18,808 nt of DNA, from contig KQ482018.1 in assembly GCA_001430745.1 (NCBI GenBank), positions 784,213 to 803,020 on the forward strand, in the 5' to 3' direction. Shown piece by piece: positions 10,479 to 18,808 of the stretch; positions within the stretch are counted from its first letter, which is position 1, and each line of letters begins with the position of its first letter. Position numbers and translations under genes: made by a program. The notes beneath the pieces were generated by a model that saw nothing but the letters and a program-made list of their open reading frames with translations, was not told where the DNA came from and made no database searches. This DNA is from Auxenochlorella pyrenoidosa (Eukaryota > Chlorophyta > Trebouxiophyceae > Chlorellales > Chlorellaceae).

Positions 10479-12130
10479 TCAGGGCTCATCTCCTGCCTCG
10501 TTGCCGCCCCCGCCGCCCGCCGCGCCCGTCTCATACCTGCAGCAGCCCGGGAGGAGCGGGACATCTGAACAGGACACAAGCTGGGACGTCTGTCCTCGCT
10601 GGGCGGAGGAGGACGCAGGCTGCGCGATTCTCCACACCTCAGCAGTCCATGCCGGCGCTGTGTGGGCCCCGCAGAGCCCCCACGCACACCAATGCAAGCC
10701 TGCAGCTGACTGGGACGTGGTGCAGGCTGCCCAGGCTTACGGATCCACACGCTCGTCGGCTGGATAAAGCCCCGCCTTGCCCTCAGTAGCAAAGTGGGCG
10801 GTTTCCGCACTGCACGGCAGGTATGCAGGGAGAGCGCTTCCAGTCAGGGTTGTTCAGTTGTTACAGGCCAGCACACTCCGGGAGCTGGCAGCAGGAGGCG
10901 CAACGCTTGCAGCGGCAGCAGCTTTGGCCTCAAGCCAAAAGGCACATCCCCAGCCCCAACCCCAGGCATCCCCTTCCGGCCCCCACCTGGCGCCCGCGCC
11001 CTGCGCCCCAGTGTTGCCCAAGCCGCTGCTGTAGCCAGTGTTGCCTCCGGCAGCCAGTCCGGTGGCATGTGCGCGGTTGGCGTAGCTGGGCACATCTGCG
11101 GCGGCAGAGAAACTCTCTCTTGCAGGCAGCAGCGAAGCCTCCAGTCAGAGGCCCCTTCGGCTGTGCCAATGGGGGGAGCACAACAAACCACCGCTCAGCT
11201 CCTGCGCAGCTGTCCATCCGGCCATCCCCGCAGGGCATTGAGCAGGCACTGTGCGCATTTGTATGCAAAGCCCCGGCCATGCCATGCTCCATGCCCCCGA
11301 GCAGACTCGCCTGACGTCGTGTGGCCAAAGCCGCTGGCGCCCTGCAGCCCCGTCTCCTCCGCCTCGCGGCCGCCGCCGTACCGGCTGCCTGCGAACAGGA
11401 TGAAAGGGACCCTCCTGGCCAGTGCCATCCAGCATCCAGGCACCCACAGCAGCACGCCCTGGCTGCTCAGACCAGCAGCATGCAACTCCTGACCGCGAGC
11501 CCTTTTTGCCATAACAGTCTGGATTGCAAGGCGGCGCTGCCATCGTGCAGGCCGCCGCCAGCCTCTCGCCCCTCCTCGCCTGCATAGTCGGCCGCCCCCC
11601 CAGCCACCCTCGTGCCGCCTTGGTAACCGGTGTCCCCCAGAGCAGAGCCGCCGCCTGCAGCGCCGCCCATGCCAGCCAGGCTCGTGGCTGCCAGGTCCCC
11701 GCCCCCGGTCAGGCCACCAAAGGCCTGTGGCATGGGCCCGCCCGCAGATGCAGCCACGCCGCCGCCGTGGCTCCCCCCAGCAGCGCCACGGGCACGGTCT
11801 GTGACTGAGGGGCGGTCGTAAGGGCTGCAAACAGGGGAGCTGGCCGAGATGGCTCCCACAGAAAGGGGGCAACGCAGTATTGTGACCGCCCATCGTCGCC
11901 ACCCGAAGAAATCACACAGAGGGGAGGCGCAGGGCTCGCGGCGAGGAGGGGCGGGCGGGCAGAGGCGCCCGGAAGCGGCGGGTCCGGGGCCGGGCAAGGG
12001 TGGGGAGGCGGCGAACCCTGCCATTGAAACCCAGGCTCTCTTCTGTCTCTTAGCTGCAAGCTCACCCTTTGATGCCCTCCTCCTCTCCTCTGACTTGCGT
12101 CCCGCTGTCAGTGGTGCCGGTCTTGCTCAT
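10479..12130 (-). CDS. Glycine-rich hydrophilic protein, LEA/hydrophilin-like
   Basis: Exons 12130-12066, 11824-11580, 11388-11311, 11095-10987 and 10536-10479 join in frame from ATG at 12130 to TGA at 10481-10479, giving 184 residues. The start MSKTGTTDSGTQVRGEEEG is polar. The rest is Gly/Ala/Ser/Thr-rich with regularly spaced tyrosines (PYDRP, GYQGG, DYAGSRYGGG, SYANR, GYSSG, RYETG) and imperfect NTG repeats. There is no Cys or Trp, no membrane segment and no signal peptide, so it should be soluble and largely disordered. That composition is typical of LEA proteins or hydrophilins that protect cells during drying or cold, but no LEA family motif is recognised, so the function is open. Introns 11579-11389 (CAG|GCGAGG) and 11310-11096 (CAG|GCGAGT) start with GC; both fit phase 1 and remove the read-through into unrelated sequence. 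It shares a 245-base intergenic region with the divergent alanine-rich gene. Confidence 0.7.
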
Positions 12131-12375
12131 GTCTGACTGGCCTACCAGCTCAGTGCAAGCTGAGAGGCCTTGGAGGGTTTTGTAGCCAGGAAAAAGAGAC
12201 AGGTGAGTTGCCAAAGTCCCTCACTGGGAAGCAGGGAGCAGGAAAGCAGGTCCAGCCAACCTTGGATGCAGTGGCAGCGGCTGTTAATCACTCTATTCAG
12301 CAGTCAGACACCTAGTGTCGGCCCTGGACAAAAGCAGCACTGGCCTAGGGGCCGGCAGAGCTGCTGTTGACAGAA
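12131..12375. promoter_or_regulatory. Short divergent promoter region between genes 3 and 4
   Basis: Only 245 bases separate the two opposite start codons, so both 5' leaders and any promoters must fit here. I recognise no TATA box or named element. Joint regulation is an inference from spacing alone. Confidence 0.4.
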
Positions 12376-13198
12376 ATGACAGCGGCGGCGGCAGCAGCGA
12401 CAGCGGCCCGACTGCCGCTTGCTGTTGCAGGCGGTGGCGCCACGCTTGGCACCGATCCTGCTGCAGCAGAGGCGGAGCGCCACCTGGCACGGCTTGCTGC
12501 GGCTGGCAGCGCTGCCCAGACGCAGGCAGCCCGGCAAGCCGTTGCTGAAGACCTAGGGTCTCACTTTGTCAGCGCTGGCCAGCAGGAGGAAGGTGCACTG
12601 CAGGGTGCACCGCTGCTCACCGCAGGCGGGGCCAGTTGCAGCAGCATAGCTGGGCAGGGTGGCTGCGTGCCTTCGGCAAGCCGCAACTGGGCTGGACACT
12701 CCGTTTCTGTCCACCCAGCAGGTGACATGCAGAGCTACAAGCACCGGCCGAGTGGTTCCCCGCCAGATGCGGCTGGCCATCCCACAGGCGCGAGCGCAGC
12801 TGCATGCACATGCCGGGTGGCATACAAATGCCGTGCAGGGGAGGCCGGTTTCGCGTCTGTCGCTGCGTACTGCTCCTTTGCGGTTCTTCCTCCAGCCTGC
12901 TTTGCTTGCATAATGTGGACAGGTGTGCGCTTGCGCTGCCGCAAAGGCAACATGCAGCAGGCAGGTTCATGTCCCTTCCCAATTCCTCATCGCAGGTGCT
13001 GCTGCTGGTGGCGGCGAGCTCCAGCAGGAGCTGCAGCACATGGTTGAGTCTCATGCCGCTGAGCTGGAGTCAGCAGGGAAGGGGCACGCTGCAGGTCCCT
13101 TGGCCGGATCCTCTGCCACCCCCGAGGGTGTCGGCTTTGTGCGCGCTGTGGGTGCACAGGAGCTGAGCTTTGCCTCTGAGAAGATGGACGCCGCCTGA
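12376..13198 (+). CDS. Small alanine-rich hydrophilic protein of unknown function
   Basis: Exons 12376-12592 and 12996-13198 give 139 residues, ending at TGA 13196-13198. The donor GAAG|GTGCAC and the acceptor ATCGCAG|GT agree in phase 1, joining GQQEE to GAAAGGG. The start is the first ATG of the frame (AGAAATGAC). After an alanine-rich N-terminus, AAAEAERHLARLAAAGSAAQ and LQQELQHMVESHAAELESAG look like amphipathic charged helices. The C-terminal GFVRAVGAQELSFASEKM is less biased and may be a conserved block. There are no Cys, Trp or Tyr residues. No domain is recognised; a helical LEA-like protein or small accessory factor are both possible. The GT donor is not a strong one, and the intron could instead begin elsewhere in the long open stretch after 12592, which would alter the middle of the protein. 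Confidence 0.5.
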
Positions 13199-13512
13199 GG
13201 CACTTGCCTGGTCAGGCTGGACTGCAGGATACATCTATGTTGTTCCACCCGAGCGACACATTATGGCCACTGATTGTGTAGAGCAGGATGCTTGGCGGCA
13301 GTGCAGTGTAGCATATGCTGGGCGCGCTGGGCGCCCGCTGCTACGAGAGCTGGATGTCCCAACGAAAGGGGTCTAGTGCAGATTCGGGTGGGACACCTCT
13401 CCCTTCCATCACAACAGCGGATCGCCACGCGTTTCCATCCTGCTACAGTGGGCACGGCGCCTGCGTCGCTCGGAGTCGGCCGCAAATGCTGCTGCGGCGA
13501 TCTCAAGCGCCG
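13199..13512. other. Intergenic region between genes 4 and 5
   Basis: Presumed 3' UTR of the alanine-rich gene and promoter of the next gene. No TGTAA element and no convincing exon is visible. A long minus-strand open frame crosses it but has no motif. Confidence 0.5.
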
Positions 13513-14516
13513 ATGATTGCAGCCCTCTTTATTGTGGCCGTGCAGGTGGGCTCCTGGCAAGAGGGGCCACCTGTGCGACGAGGGCAAATCGGTATTGCCG
13601 CTTGCAGAGCTTCGCTCTGTGTTGGCGCGCTGTGCGCAATCAAACAGGCTTGCATACAGCAGCACTCGCGGCAGATCCCCGCAGCGACCATCCGACGTGT
13701 TTGCTGTGGCCTTGCTGTCGCCGTGGGCGCCCTGGTGCCTCTCTGCCAGTGCCATCAGCCATCTCAATGAAGGAGCCCAACAGGCGAGCTGTTGCGCAGT
13801 TGCGCAGTAAAGTAGAGAAAGCAGAGTGCTTGTGGAAACTGTTTCCAATCCTCCTGTGCGTGCAGCTGGGCCTTGCGCGCTGCCAATTTGTCCCGGTGCC
13901 AGCGCCAGCTCCCGCACCACCGCTGCCACCACCGCCCTCGCACCGGGGCCATTCTGAGCAAGTCGGCTCGATTCTAATAATGCACCATGCGGTGAGGGGT
14001 GCTACCACGGTGATACCTTGTCGTTGGGGCGCCAACTAACTCTTACCAGCATCGGCGGGGCGCCTGGCTGCCTGTCCCCCCAGCAGCTGCCTTTCACACC
14101 AGCCAATCACTCACCTGCTCCAACCCCCTTGGCCAACTTGACTGCAGCCCGAGGACCAGCTGCCAACCTGGGTGATCGTGCTGATGTGCCTGGCAGCGCT
14201 GGCAGCCCAGGGGGTGTTCCTCATCACCATCATAGTGCTCAGGCGGAAGAAGAAGCAGCGGCAGGCGATGCTGGCGGCACGGACAGCAGCGGCAGAGGCT
14301 GCTGCTGCCGCCGCAGCTGCTGCCTCAGTAGATGTCGAAGCTGGTGCTGCAGGACTCGACGCCAAACAAAAGGGAATGGAGCACGGCGAGAGCAAGCCCA
14401 GCATTGGCGATGCCGACTCTGCAGCCGATCCTTCCGAGGCAGTCCAGCCTGAGTGCTCTGGTGCAGCTGCTGCAGCGGCGCAGATGTTTGATGACTCGGT
14501 GAGGGGCAGGCGATGA
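13513..14516 (+). CDS. Small type I membrane protein: signal peptide, Pro-rich ectodomain, one span
   Basis: Preferred model: exons 13513-13545, 13866-13991 and 14148-14516, 175 residues, stop at 14514-14516. The 33-base first exon encodes MIAALFIVAVQ, with donor CAG|GTGGGC. It joins, after a pyrimidine-rich tract and GTGCAG, to LGLARCQFVPVPAPAPAP, forming a good signal peptide followed by a proline-rich stretch. The third exon begins PEDQLPTWVIVLMCL; a hydrophobic span of about 24 residues (to LITIIVL) is followed by the stop-transfer RRKKKQRQ, then an Ala-rich and acidic cytosolic tail. So the protein should pass the ER with a short outside part and a tail of about 95 residues. Alternative: a start at 13767 (MKEPNRRAVAQL) read unspliced into exon 2, giving 197 residues and a signal anchor. 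I prefer the spliced form because its signal peptide and acceptor are better. No family is recognised. Confidence 0.55.
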
Positions 14517-15004
14517 GGCGCACATCAGCGCTTGACACCACAACACCAACACCACCCATTCCTGTTCCTTGCCTCCTGCCCATTTCATTCCGAGCTTCCT
14601 GTGCCTAGCGCGTGATGGCCCCACTGGCCCCCGCACCAAACCTGTGTGCTTGTATCCCGCCCTCCAATGCCATGTTTTCCCTTCAAACACCTTGCCAGCA
14701 CTGCCGCACAGTGAGTGTGTGGGTTGCACCAGCAAAGAACGTAGAATGAAACTTGAAGTGGAGCAGAGAAGGCAGGGGGGGGGGGGGCAAAGTCGCACGT
14801 CAGGGGTCATGTCAGTCTGCTCACATCGCTCAGTCAGGCTTTGTCAGGAAAAAAGGCATGCAAAGGGGAGAGGGCGCTGGTCGGCACCACTCGAGCCAGC
14901 AGAACGAGGCCTGGCCAGGCACGCAGCCACGCGGCGCCTAGTGGTGTCGCAGCGTGGCCGCAGCGGGCAGCCGCCGCCGTCGCACGGTGCCTGCCGCCGG
15001 CCGC
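14517..15004. other. Convergent intergenic region
   Basis: Lies between the facing 3' ends of the type I membrane protein gene and the prefoldin gene. No exon or TGTAA element was found on either strand. It contains a 13-base G run. Confidence 0.5.
14775..14787. repeat. G13 homopolymer
   Basis: Thirteen consecutive G bases in the convergent intergenic region. Such runs are prone to length error in sequencing and could form a G-rich structure. Confidence 0.9.
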
Positions 15005-15769
15005 TCACCGCCGCCGCAGCGAGCCGATCAGCTCGTTCAGCTCGCCACGCAGGCCGTCTGCTGCCTTGGCTATCGCCTCCTTGCTGGCCGACAGCTTCTT
15101 CAGCTCGCCGTCGCTGCCCTTCACCGCATCCTCCAGGTGCTCCATTATGGCGCCCTTGGGCTGCAGGAAGTACCTGCAAGGGGGGGGGCCAGCCGGGCGC
15201 GCGAGCCACGGGGTGGGTGTGCATGCGTGGGGACGCCGAGGGAGGCGCCGAGCCAGGCAGTGTTGAGCGTGCAGCACGCTGGTTGAAATGGCCTGGCCAG
15301 CAGCACGCATGCTGACCCAAGTGAAGGGGCAGACAAGGCGCAACTGAACAGAGAGGCCATCACCAACAGCACCCGCTTGCACGGCCAAATGAGCGAGGGC
15401 TCGCAGCAGTGGTGCCAGCACTCACGCCTTGCCCACAGCTCGGTATGTGCCCACGTTCTCCGGCAGCTCATCCAGTTGCGCCGCGGTGTAGGCTGCGCGC
15501 CGTAGCTGCGCCTCCACAGTGCGCCTCTGCGCCTCCACCTGCAAAATGGGAACGGCAGGCACGCTGATCGCAGCAGGGAGCCCTCCTGGCCGCCCGGCAG
15601 AGGGAGGGTGGCGGCGGCGACAGCGACTGCTGCCCTAGCGTTCCTGCCATCCTGCCAAACACTCAACAGGGCCTGCCAGCACTCGTCTCACGTTGCGCAG
15701 CTGCGCCTGTTTCGCGTCAAACTCCCGTTTAAGGCTGCGGATCAGCTGGTGCTTGTCCTCGTCCGCCAT
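15005..15769 (-). CDS. PFD1: Prefoldin subunit 1
   Basis: Exons 15769-15692, 15538-15426 and 15173-15005 give 119 residues, close to the roughly 120 usual for this beta-type prefoldin subunit. The start codon lies in a good context (CACCGATGG). The N-terminal half (MADEDKHQLIRSLKREFDAK and VEAQRRTVEAQLRRAAYTAA) forms the first coiled-coil arm. The central beta-hairpin block includes LPENVGTYRAVGKAYFLQPK, with the GTYRAVGKAYFLQ signature that matches the YxxVGRMFxLQ block of PFDN1. The C-terminal half (from HLEDAVKGSDGELKKLSASK) forms the return arm. The protein is part of the hexameric cytosolic chaperone that hands unfolded actin and tubulin to the CCT chaperonin. Intron 2 could be read as GC, but the GT donor (GGC|GTGAGT) restores the frame and is correct. 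It is divergent from the NDUFB2 gene, 383 bases away. Confidence 0.93.
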
Positions 15770-16152
15770 CGGTGTTGCCAATGCAAAATGGCGCACGAAA
15801 ACTTTCCGAATTGGTCACGCGGGGAGAAGGAGCGGGCAGGCGGAGAGGCAAGGAGCGTAGAGCAGCCGGGAGACCTGACTCCGTGTCGATCCGATGGAGG
15901 ACAACTTGCGACAACGATCCAGCCGTGCAGCAGCTTGAATGGCACCCTGCTGTACATCGTGCCTTCCACCTCACCGCATGAGGCAGCCGAGGCGCGAAAT
16001 CGGGTCACCCGACGCTCGTCGCGCATCCCGATCGCTGCCAAACACATCTGGCACGCACCAGCACCCTGCAGAGGCGCACAGGCAAGGCCTCACTTTGGCG
16101 CGCAGCGTAGGGCAGCCAGGCGGGCGTCGGCGGTCCCTCAGCAGCAGCATCC
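15770..16152. promoter_or_regulatory. Divergent promoter region of prefoldin 1 and NDUFB2 genes
   Basis: 383 bases between opposite start codons. It must hold both promoters and 5' leaders. It is less GC-rich than the coding exons and contains no supported coding segment. No TATA box is obvious. Confidence 0.45.
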
Positions 16153-17057
16153 ATGGCGTCTCTTGCTAGGGCGGCGGGCGCCCGGATGGCGAGCCTGCTG
16201 GCGCGGCAGGAGGGCTCGCTTGCTCGCTTGGGGCAGCAGACGCGCGGCTTTGCGGCAGGTGAGGCCTGTTCGGTACATGGCAGACATCAGGAGGCCGGCA
16301 GGGGGGGGGCGGGTGCATGAGCATTAGTGAGGCAGCCTGCACGCCCCATTCACTAGCGCGGCGGGGCACACCGCTGCCTCCCTTCTTCCGCCCCACAACT
16401 GCTGCTTGCTGCGGCCCTGGTGCTGTTACTACTTCAGGTGGCCACGGCCATCACGACAGCGTGACGCATGCTGGGCTGACCATCCACAAGGCGGCGTCCT
16501 GGCACGTGTGGACAGGCCAGGCATTTGCAGGCGTCATGTGGTGCGTGCCGTGGTAGTTCGGGCTAGTTGAGCCAGGGCCTCGCTGCTCAGGCTGTAGCCC
16601 TCAGCCTTTCAGCAGTAGCCTCGCTGACATGCATGCCTCTCCGGCCCACCGGGGTGGTCGTGCCCTGCGGTGTACCCCGCGTGCCGCCCTGGTCGCCTCG
16701 CTGGTTGGATCCTGCGCTCTGCTGTGCTTTGCCCAGCTCACCATGCCTGCCTGCCTGCCTGCCTGCCTGCCTGCCCGCAGGTTCTGGGTGTTCTACCGCT
16801 TCTACCACGACTTTGACCACTTTGTGGTGAGCTGCCTGCCTGCCCACCCGCCAACGGGAGGCCCCACCACCAGGCAGCAGCTGTAGGCATGCTGGTCGAT
16901 GCGGTGCATGCAGGTCTGCTGCCTGCTGCTTTTGCATCAATCACCTGGCACACCCTGGCTGCCCCGTCCACTTGTGATCTCGCAGTATGGCCCGGCAGCG
17001 CACCTGGAGCATGAGCTTCACGAGAAGGAGCATGGCGAGCACGAGGAGCAGCACTGA
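16153..17057 (+). CDS. NDUFB2: Mitochondrial complex I subunit NDUFB2
   Basis: Exons 16153-16258, 16438-16540, 16781-16826 and 16986-17057 give 108 residues. The start has a good context (CATCCATGG). Residues 1-35 (MASLARAAGARMASLLARQE, then arginine-containing to TRGFAAG) form a typical mitochondrial presequence. The mature part begins GGHGHHD. The block GVMWFWVFYRFYHDFDHFV matches the single membrane helix of NDUFB2 (animal GLMWFWILWRFWHD, plant VMWFWVLYR), and the preceding IHKAASWHVWTGQ resembles the plant LHHPKRWHTVTGK. The tail (HLEHELHEKEHGEHEEQH) is strongly His/Glu-rich, as in plant versions. This is an accessory subunit of the membrane arm of NADH:ubiquinone oxidoreductase. The FWVFYR helix core is encoded by a 46-base exon preceded by a TGCC repeat. 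The gene diverges from prefoldin 1. Confidence 0.9.
16744..16775 (+). repeat. (TGCC)8 repeat forming an acceptor pyrimidine tract
   Basis: Eight perfect TGCC units end five bases before the start of the 46-base exon of the NDUFB2 gene and take the place of its polypyrimidine tract. Confidence 0.95.
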
Positions 17058-17391
17058 AAGCGCCCCCGCTCTCCAGCACCTCCCTTGCCATCGACACGGC
17101 TGAGCACTCGAGCAGCGCCGCTTCAGCGCCGCTGCAGGGGCTGCAGCCTACTCTGTTGTGATGCCCAGCAGTTTCGGGCACCTGCCAGCTTGCGTTCCTT
17201 CGTTTCCTGCTTCTGCTCCTGTTCAATTGTGCTGCTCTCTTTCTTGCTGGGACCACGTGCCTTGACGTGCGGGCTAATCGCTCGGGCCTGCCACGAGGCC
17301 TGAGGCCTCAACCATTGCAGACTTCCTGCCTGCACTGCTCCCTCCTGTACCAGCCACCCCCCTCGCACTCGGCGGTTCCTGCACTGCTCAC

Positions 17392-17396
17392 TGTAA
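17392..17396 (+). terminator. TGTAA polyadenylation-type signal of the NDUFB2 gene
   Basis: First plus-strand TGTAA after the stop at 17055-17057, followed by a T run, giving a 3' UTR of about 340 bases. Confidence 0.55.
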
Positions 17397-17918
17397 TTTT
17401 CAAACCCCAAGCGACACACCTTGAGGGGATGTGCTGCGGCAAGCAGCAGGTCACCAATGTACAGTGGTTGCACAACACCAGAGCGCAGCCTCTTGCTTCA
17501 GGGTTGTTTGGGATGAGGGAGTTCTCGGCCCTCAAGGACTACTCACAGGGAAGGGGCAGGGGTGCGCGCGCAAGGCTGCCCCCGCCGCCGGCCGCGTGCG
17601 CCCCAAGCTGCCTGGCACGGCCAGGCACCCGGAAGCCTCCTGGTGCAATCGCGCGGCCTGCAGGTGCAAATGCGCGCCTCCTCGGGCCTCCATTTCATGG
17701 TAGCACTCCATGCTATGCAGCAACCCTGCTGCGGCTGCCCACCGCCATCCAGGGGTCTGGCGACAGCAAGGTCCTCTTTCACGCACGCCTGGTTGCTGGC
17801 TGCGTCAGACGGAAGCAGGCGGCGGCACGTGCAGCGAGCAGGCAGCTCGCCCCTTGTAGCAGCACCACAGAAGCATTCTGCCCGCAGTCCAAGCGTCAGC
17901 AAAGCAGCATAAACGGCA
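17397..17918. other. Intergenic region upstream of gene 8
   Basis: About 520 bases between the NDUFB2 polyadenylation signal and the next start codon. Long open frames on both strands cross it, as is normal in such GC-rich DNA, but none has a recognisable motif or splice logic. It should hold the promoter and 5' leader of the plastid-protein gene. Confidence 0.45.
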
Positions 17919-18808
17919 ATGTCGGTCGCCGGGGCCCTTGTTGCCAGCTCCCTGGGGCGGCAGGCTCCCATGCCCGCCGCCCAGCCAGCCGGCAGTCCCG
18001 TGCGGCCCGTGAGCAGCAGACGGCGGCCAACGACCGCCCGAATGGCGCTCACCGGCGGTGACGGCGCGCGCAAACCCGTGCAGCCGGCTCCTGCCTATGC
18101 CCAAACCGTGGCGGCCGGCGCAGTGCTGGCCCGCGAGCCGCACGTAGAGTCAGCCGAGCCCGGCGCGGACCTGCCATCCTACCCTGCGCAGCAGCAGCTA
18201 GGCTACCAGAACAATGTGGCGCCGCTCCGCACGGAGCAGCTGCAGCTGGAGAGCCTGTTCCACCGCAGCGCTGCGCCGCCTGCGGCGGCGGCGCCTGCGG
18301 CGGCGGCGCCTGCAGCAGCAGAGCCCTCGCTGGATGCTGAGCTGGACCTGGCAGACATCGCGGCGCTCCTGGATGACATGGAGAGCCTCACATCTGACCT
18401 GGACCTGGCGGTGGAGAGCACCAGCGAGCTCAGCTCATTCACGGTGAGCGCCTCGGCGAGCCTTGATTGCTAGCGCACCCCCTGCGTGCGCTCCTCCAGC
18501 CCCTGGCCCAAGGCCTTGATCAACAAAAATGGCAGGCTGTGGCTGTCGAGCATGCTGTGTGCGGTTCCGCTCGCGATAGCACGCTGCACATGTTGGCCGC
18601 CATGGCAGGCGGCACCAGAGGTGCTGCTTGCAGGGCGGGCCTCGCCTCTGCGATCGCATGCTCCCCGTTTGCTGACCACATGCCGCCGGTGCTGCTGGTG
18701 CTTGCAGGAAGAGGATGTGATGCGGCTGGAGGAGCAGGCGCGCAAGGACGCGGAGAAGCGGGCGGCGGCAGAGCGCAAGGCGCGCGAGCGGCGCAACAAG
18801 GCGCGCGC
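17919..18808 (+). CDS. Probable plastid-targeted acidic/coiled-coil protein, 5' part of gene
   Basis: Partial at the 3' end. Exons 17919-18443 and 18708-window end (GT-AG, phase 0) give 208 complete codons so far. Residues 1 to about 42 (MSVAGALVASSLGRQAP, arginine/serine-rich, ending RRRPTTARMA) look like a chloroplast transit peptide; the ARMA end resembles the VRMA-type cleavage motif of algal plastid proteins. After a Pro/Ala-rich linker containing PAAAA repeats comes an acidic Leu/Asp-rich stretch (SLDAELDLADIAALLDDMES). Exon 2 then starts a highly charged helix (EEDVMRLEEQARKDAEKRAA, then Arg/Lys-rich), probably a coiled coil. Neither part identifies a family. Retaining the intron would end the protein after VSASASLDC, so splicing is needed for the helix. 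The function cannot be given without the rest of the gene. Confidence 0.65.
18280..18309 (+). repeat. Two perfect 15-base tandem copies in coding sequence
   Basis: Positions 18280-18294 and 18295-18309 are identical and in frame, followed by a diverged third copy. They encode the PAAAA units of the linker in the plastid-type protein. Confidence 0.9.

Noticed and set aside
13261..13932. Open frame of 223 codons on the minus strand
   Set aside because: No motif, no splice logic, and it overlaps the supported exons of the type I membrane protein gene.
13767..13991. Start at 13767 for the type I membrane protein
   Set aside because: Kept only as the alternative. The spliced start at 13513 gives a better signal peptide and uses a strong pyrimidine tract and acceptor before 13866.
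17267..18061. Open frame of 264 codons on the plus strand upstream of and overlapping gene 8
   Set aside because: It overlaps the transit-peptide exon in another frame and shows only GC-driven composition. The frame starting at 17919 is better supported.
1..18808. CRISPR arrays, tRNA, rRNA, transposons or prophage-like genes
   Set aside because: None seen on either strand. The repeats present are microsatellites or short tandem copies.

Overview
This is nuclear DNA of a GC-rich green alga, most likely a chlorophyte of the Chlorella type (Trebouxiophyceae). I infer this from the GC-rich, intron-dense genes, alanine/glycine-rich low-complexity insertions inside conserved enzymes, TGTAA polyadenylation-type signals, and plant-type orthologues (an AAE14-like ligase of phylloquinone synthesis, a plant/algal-type complex I subunit, a plastid-type transit peptide). 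There are no bacterial operons, CRISPR arrays, tRNAs or rRNAs, and I recognise no transposon. Gene models were built by hand from splice sites and reading phase; no transcript evidence was available.

Layout. (1) 1-3004, plus: 3' part of an AAE14/MenE-like o-succinylbenzoate-CoA ligase gene. (2) 3569-about 9732, minus: a gene of about 19 exons for a five-transmembrane protein with tweety/prominin-like topology. Its 3' end converges on gene 1 and the two predicted 3' UTRs overlap. (3) 10479-12130, minus: a five-exon gene for a glycine-rich hydrophilic protein. (4) 12376-13198, plus: a two-exon gene for a small alanine-rich hydrophilic protein, divergent from gene 3. (5) 13513-14516, plus: a small type I membrane protein with a signal peptide, proline-rich ectodomain, one membrane span and a basic/alanine-rich tail. 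(6) 15005-15769, minus: prefoldin subunit 1. (7) 16153-17057, plus: mitochondrial complex I subunit NDUFB2, divergent from the prefoldin gene. (8) 17919-window end, plus: 5' part of a gene for a probable plastid protein of unknown function.

The genes do not form one pathway; this is ordinary compact algal chromosome. What stands out is (a) a run of GC-AG introns in the two neighbouring minus-strand genes 2 and 3, (b) the five-span membrane protein with N-glycosylation sequons only in its predicted outside parts and two PPxY motifs in its tail, (c) several very small exons, and (d) three small hydrophilic or membrane proteins (genes 3, 4 and 5) that I cannot assign to a family. I see no clear new multi-gene system.
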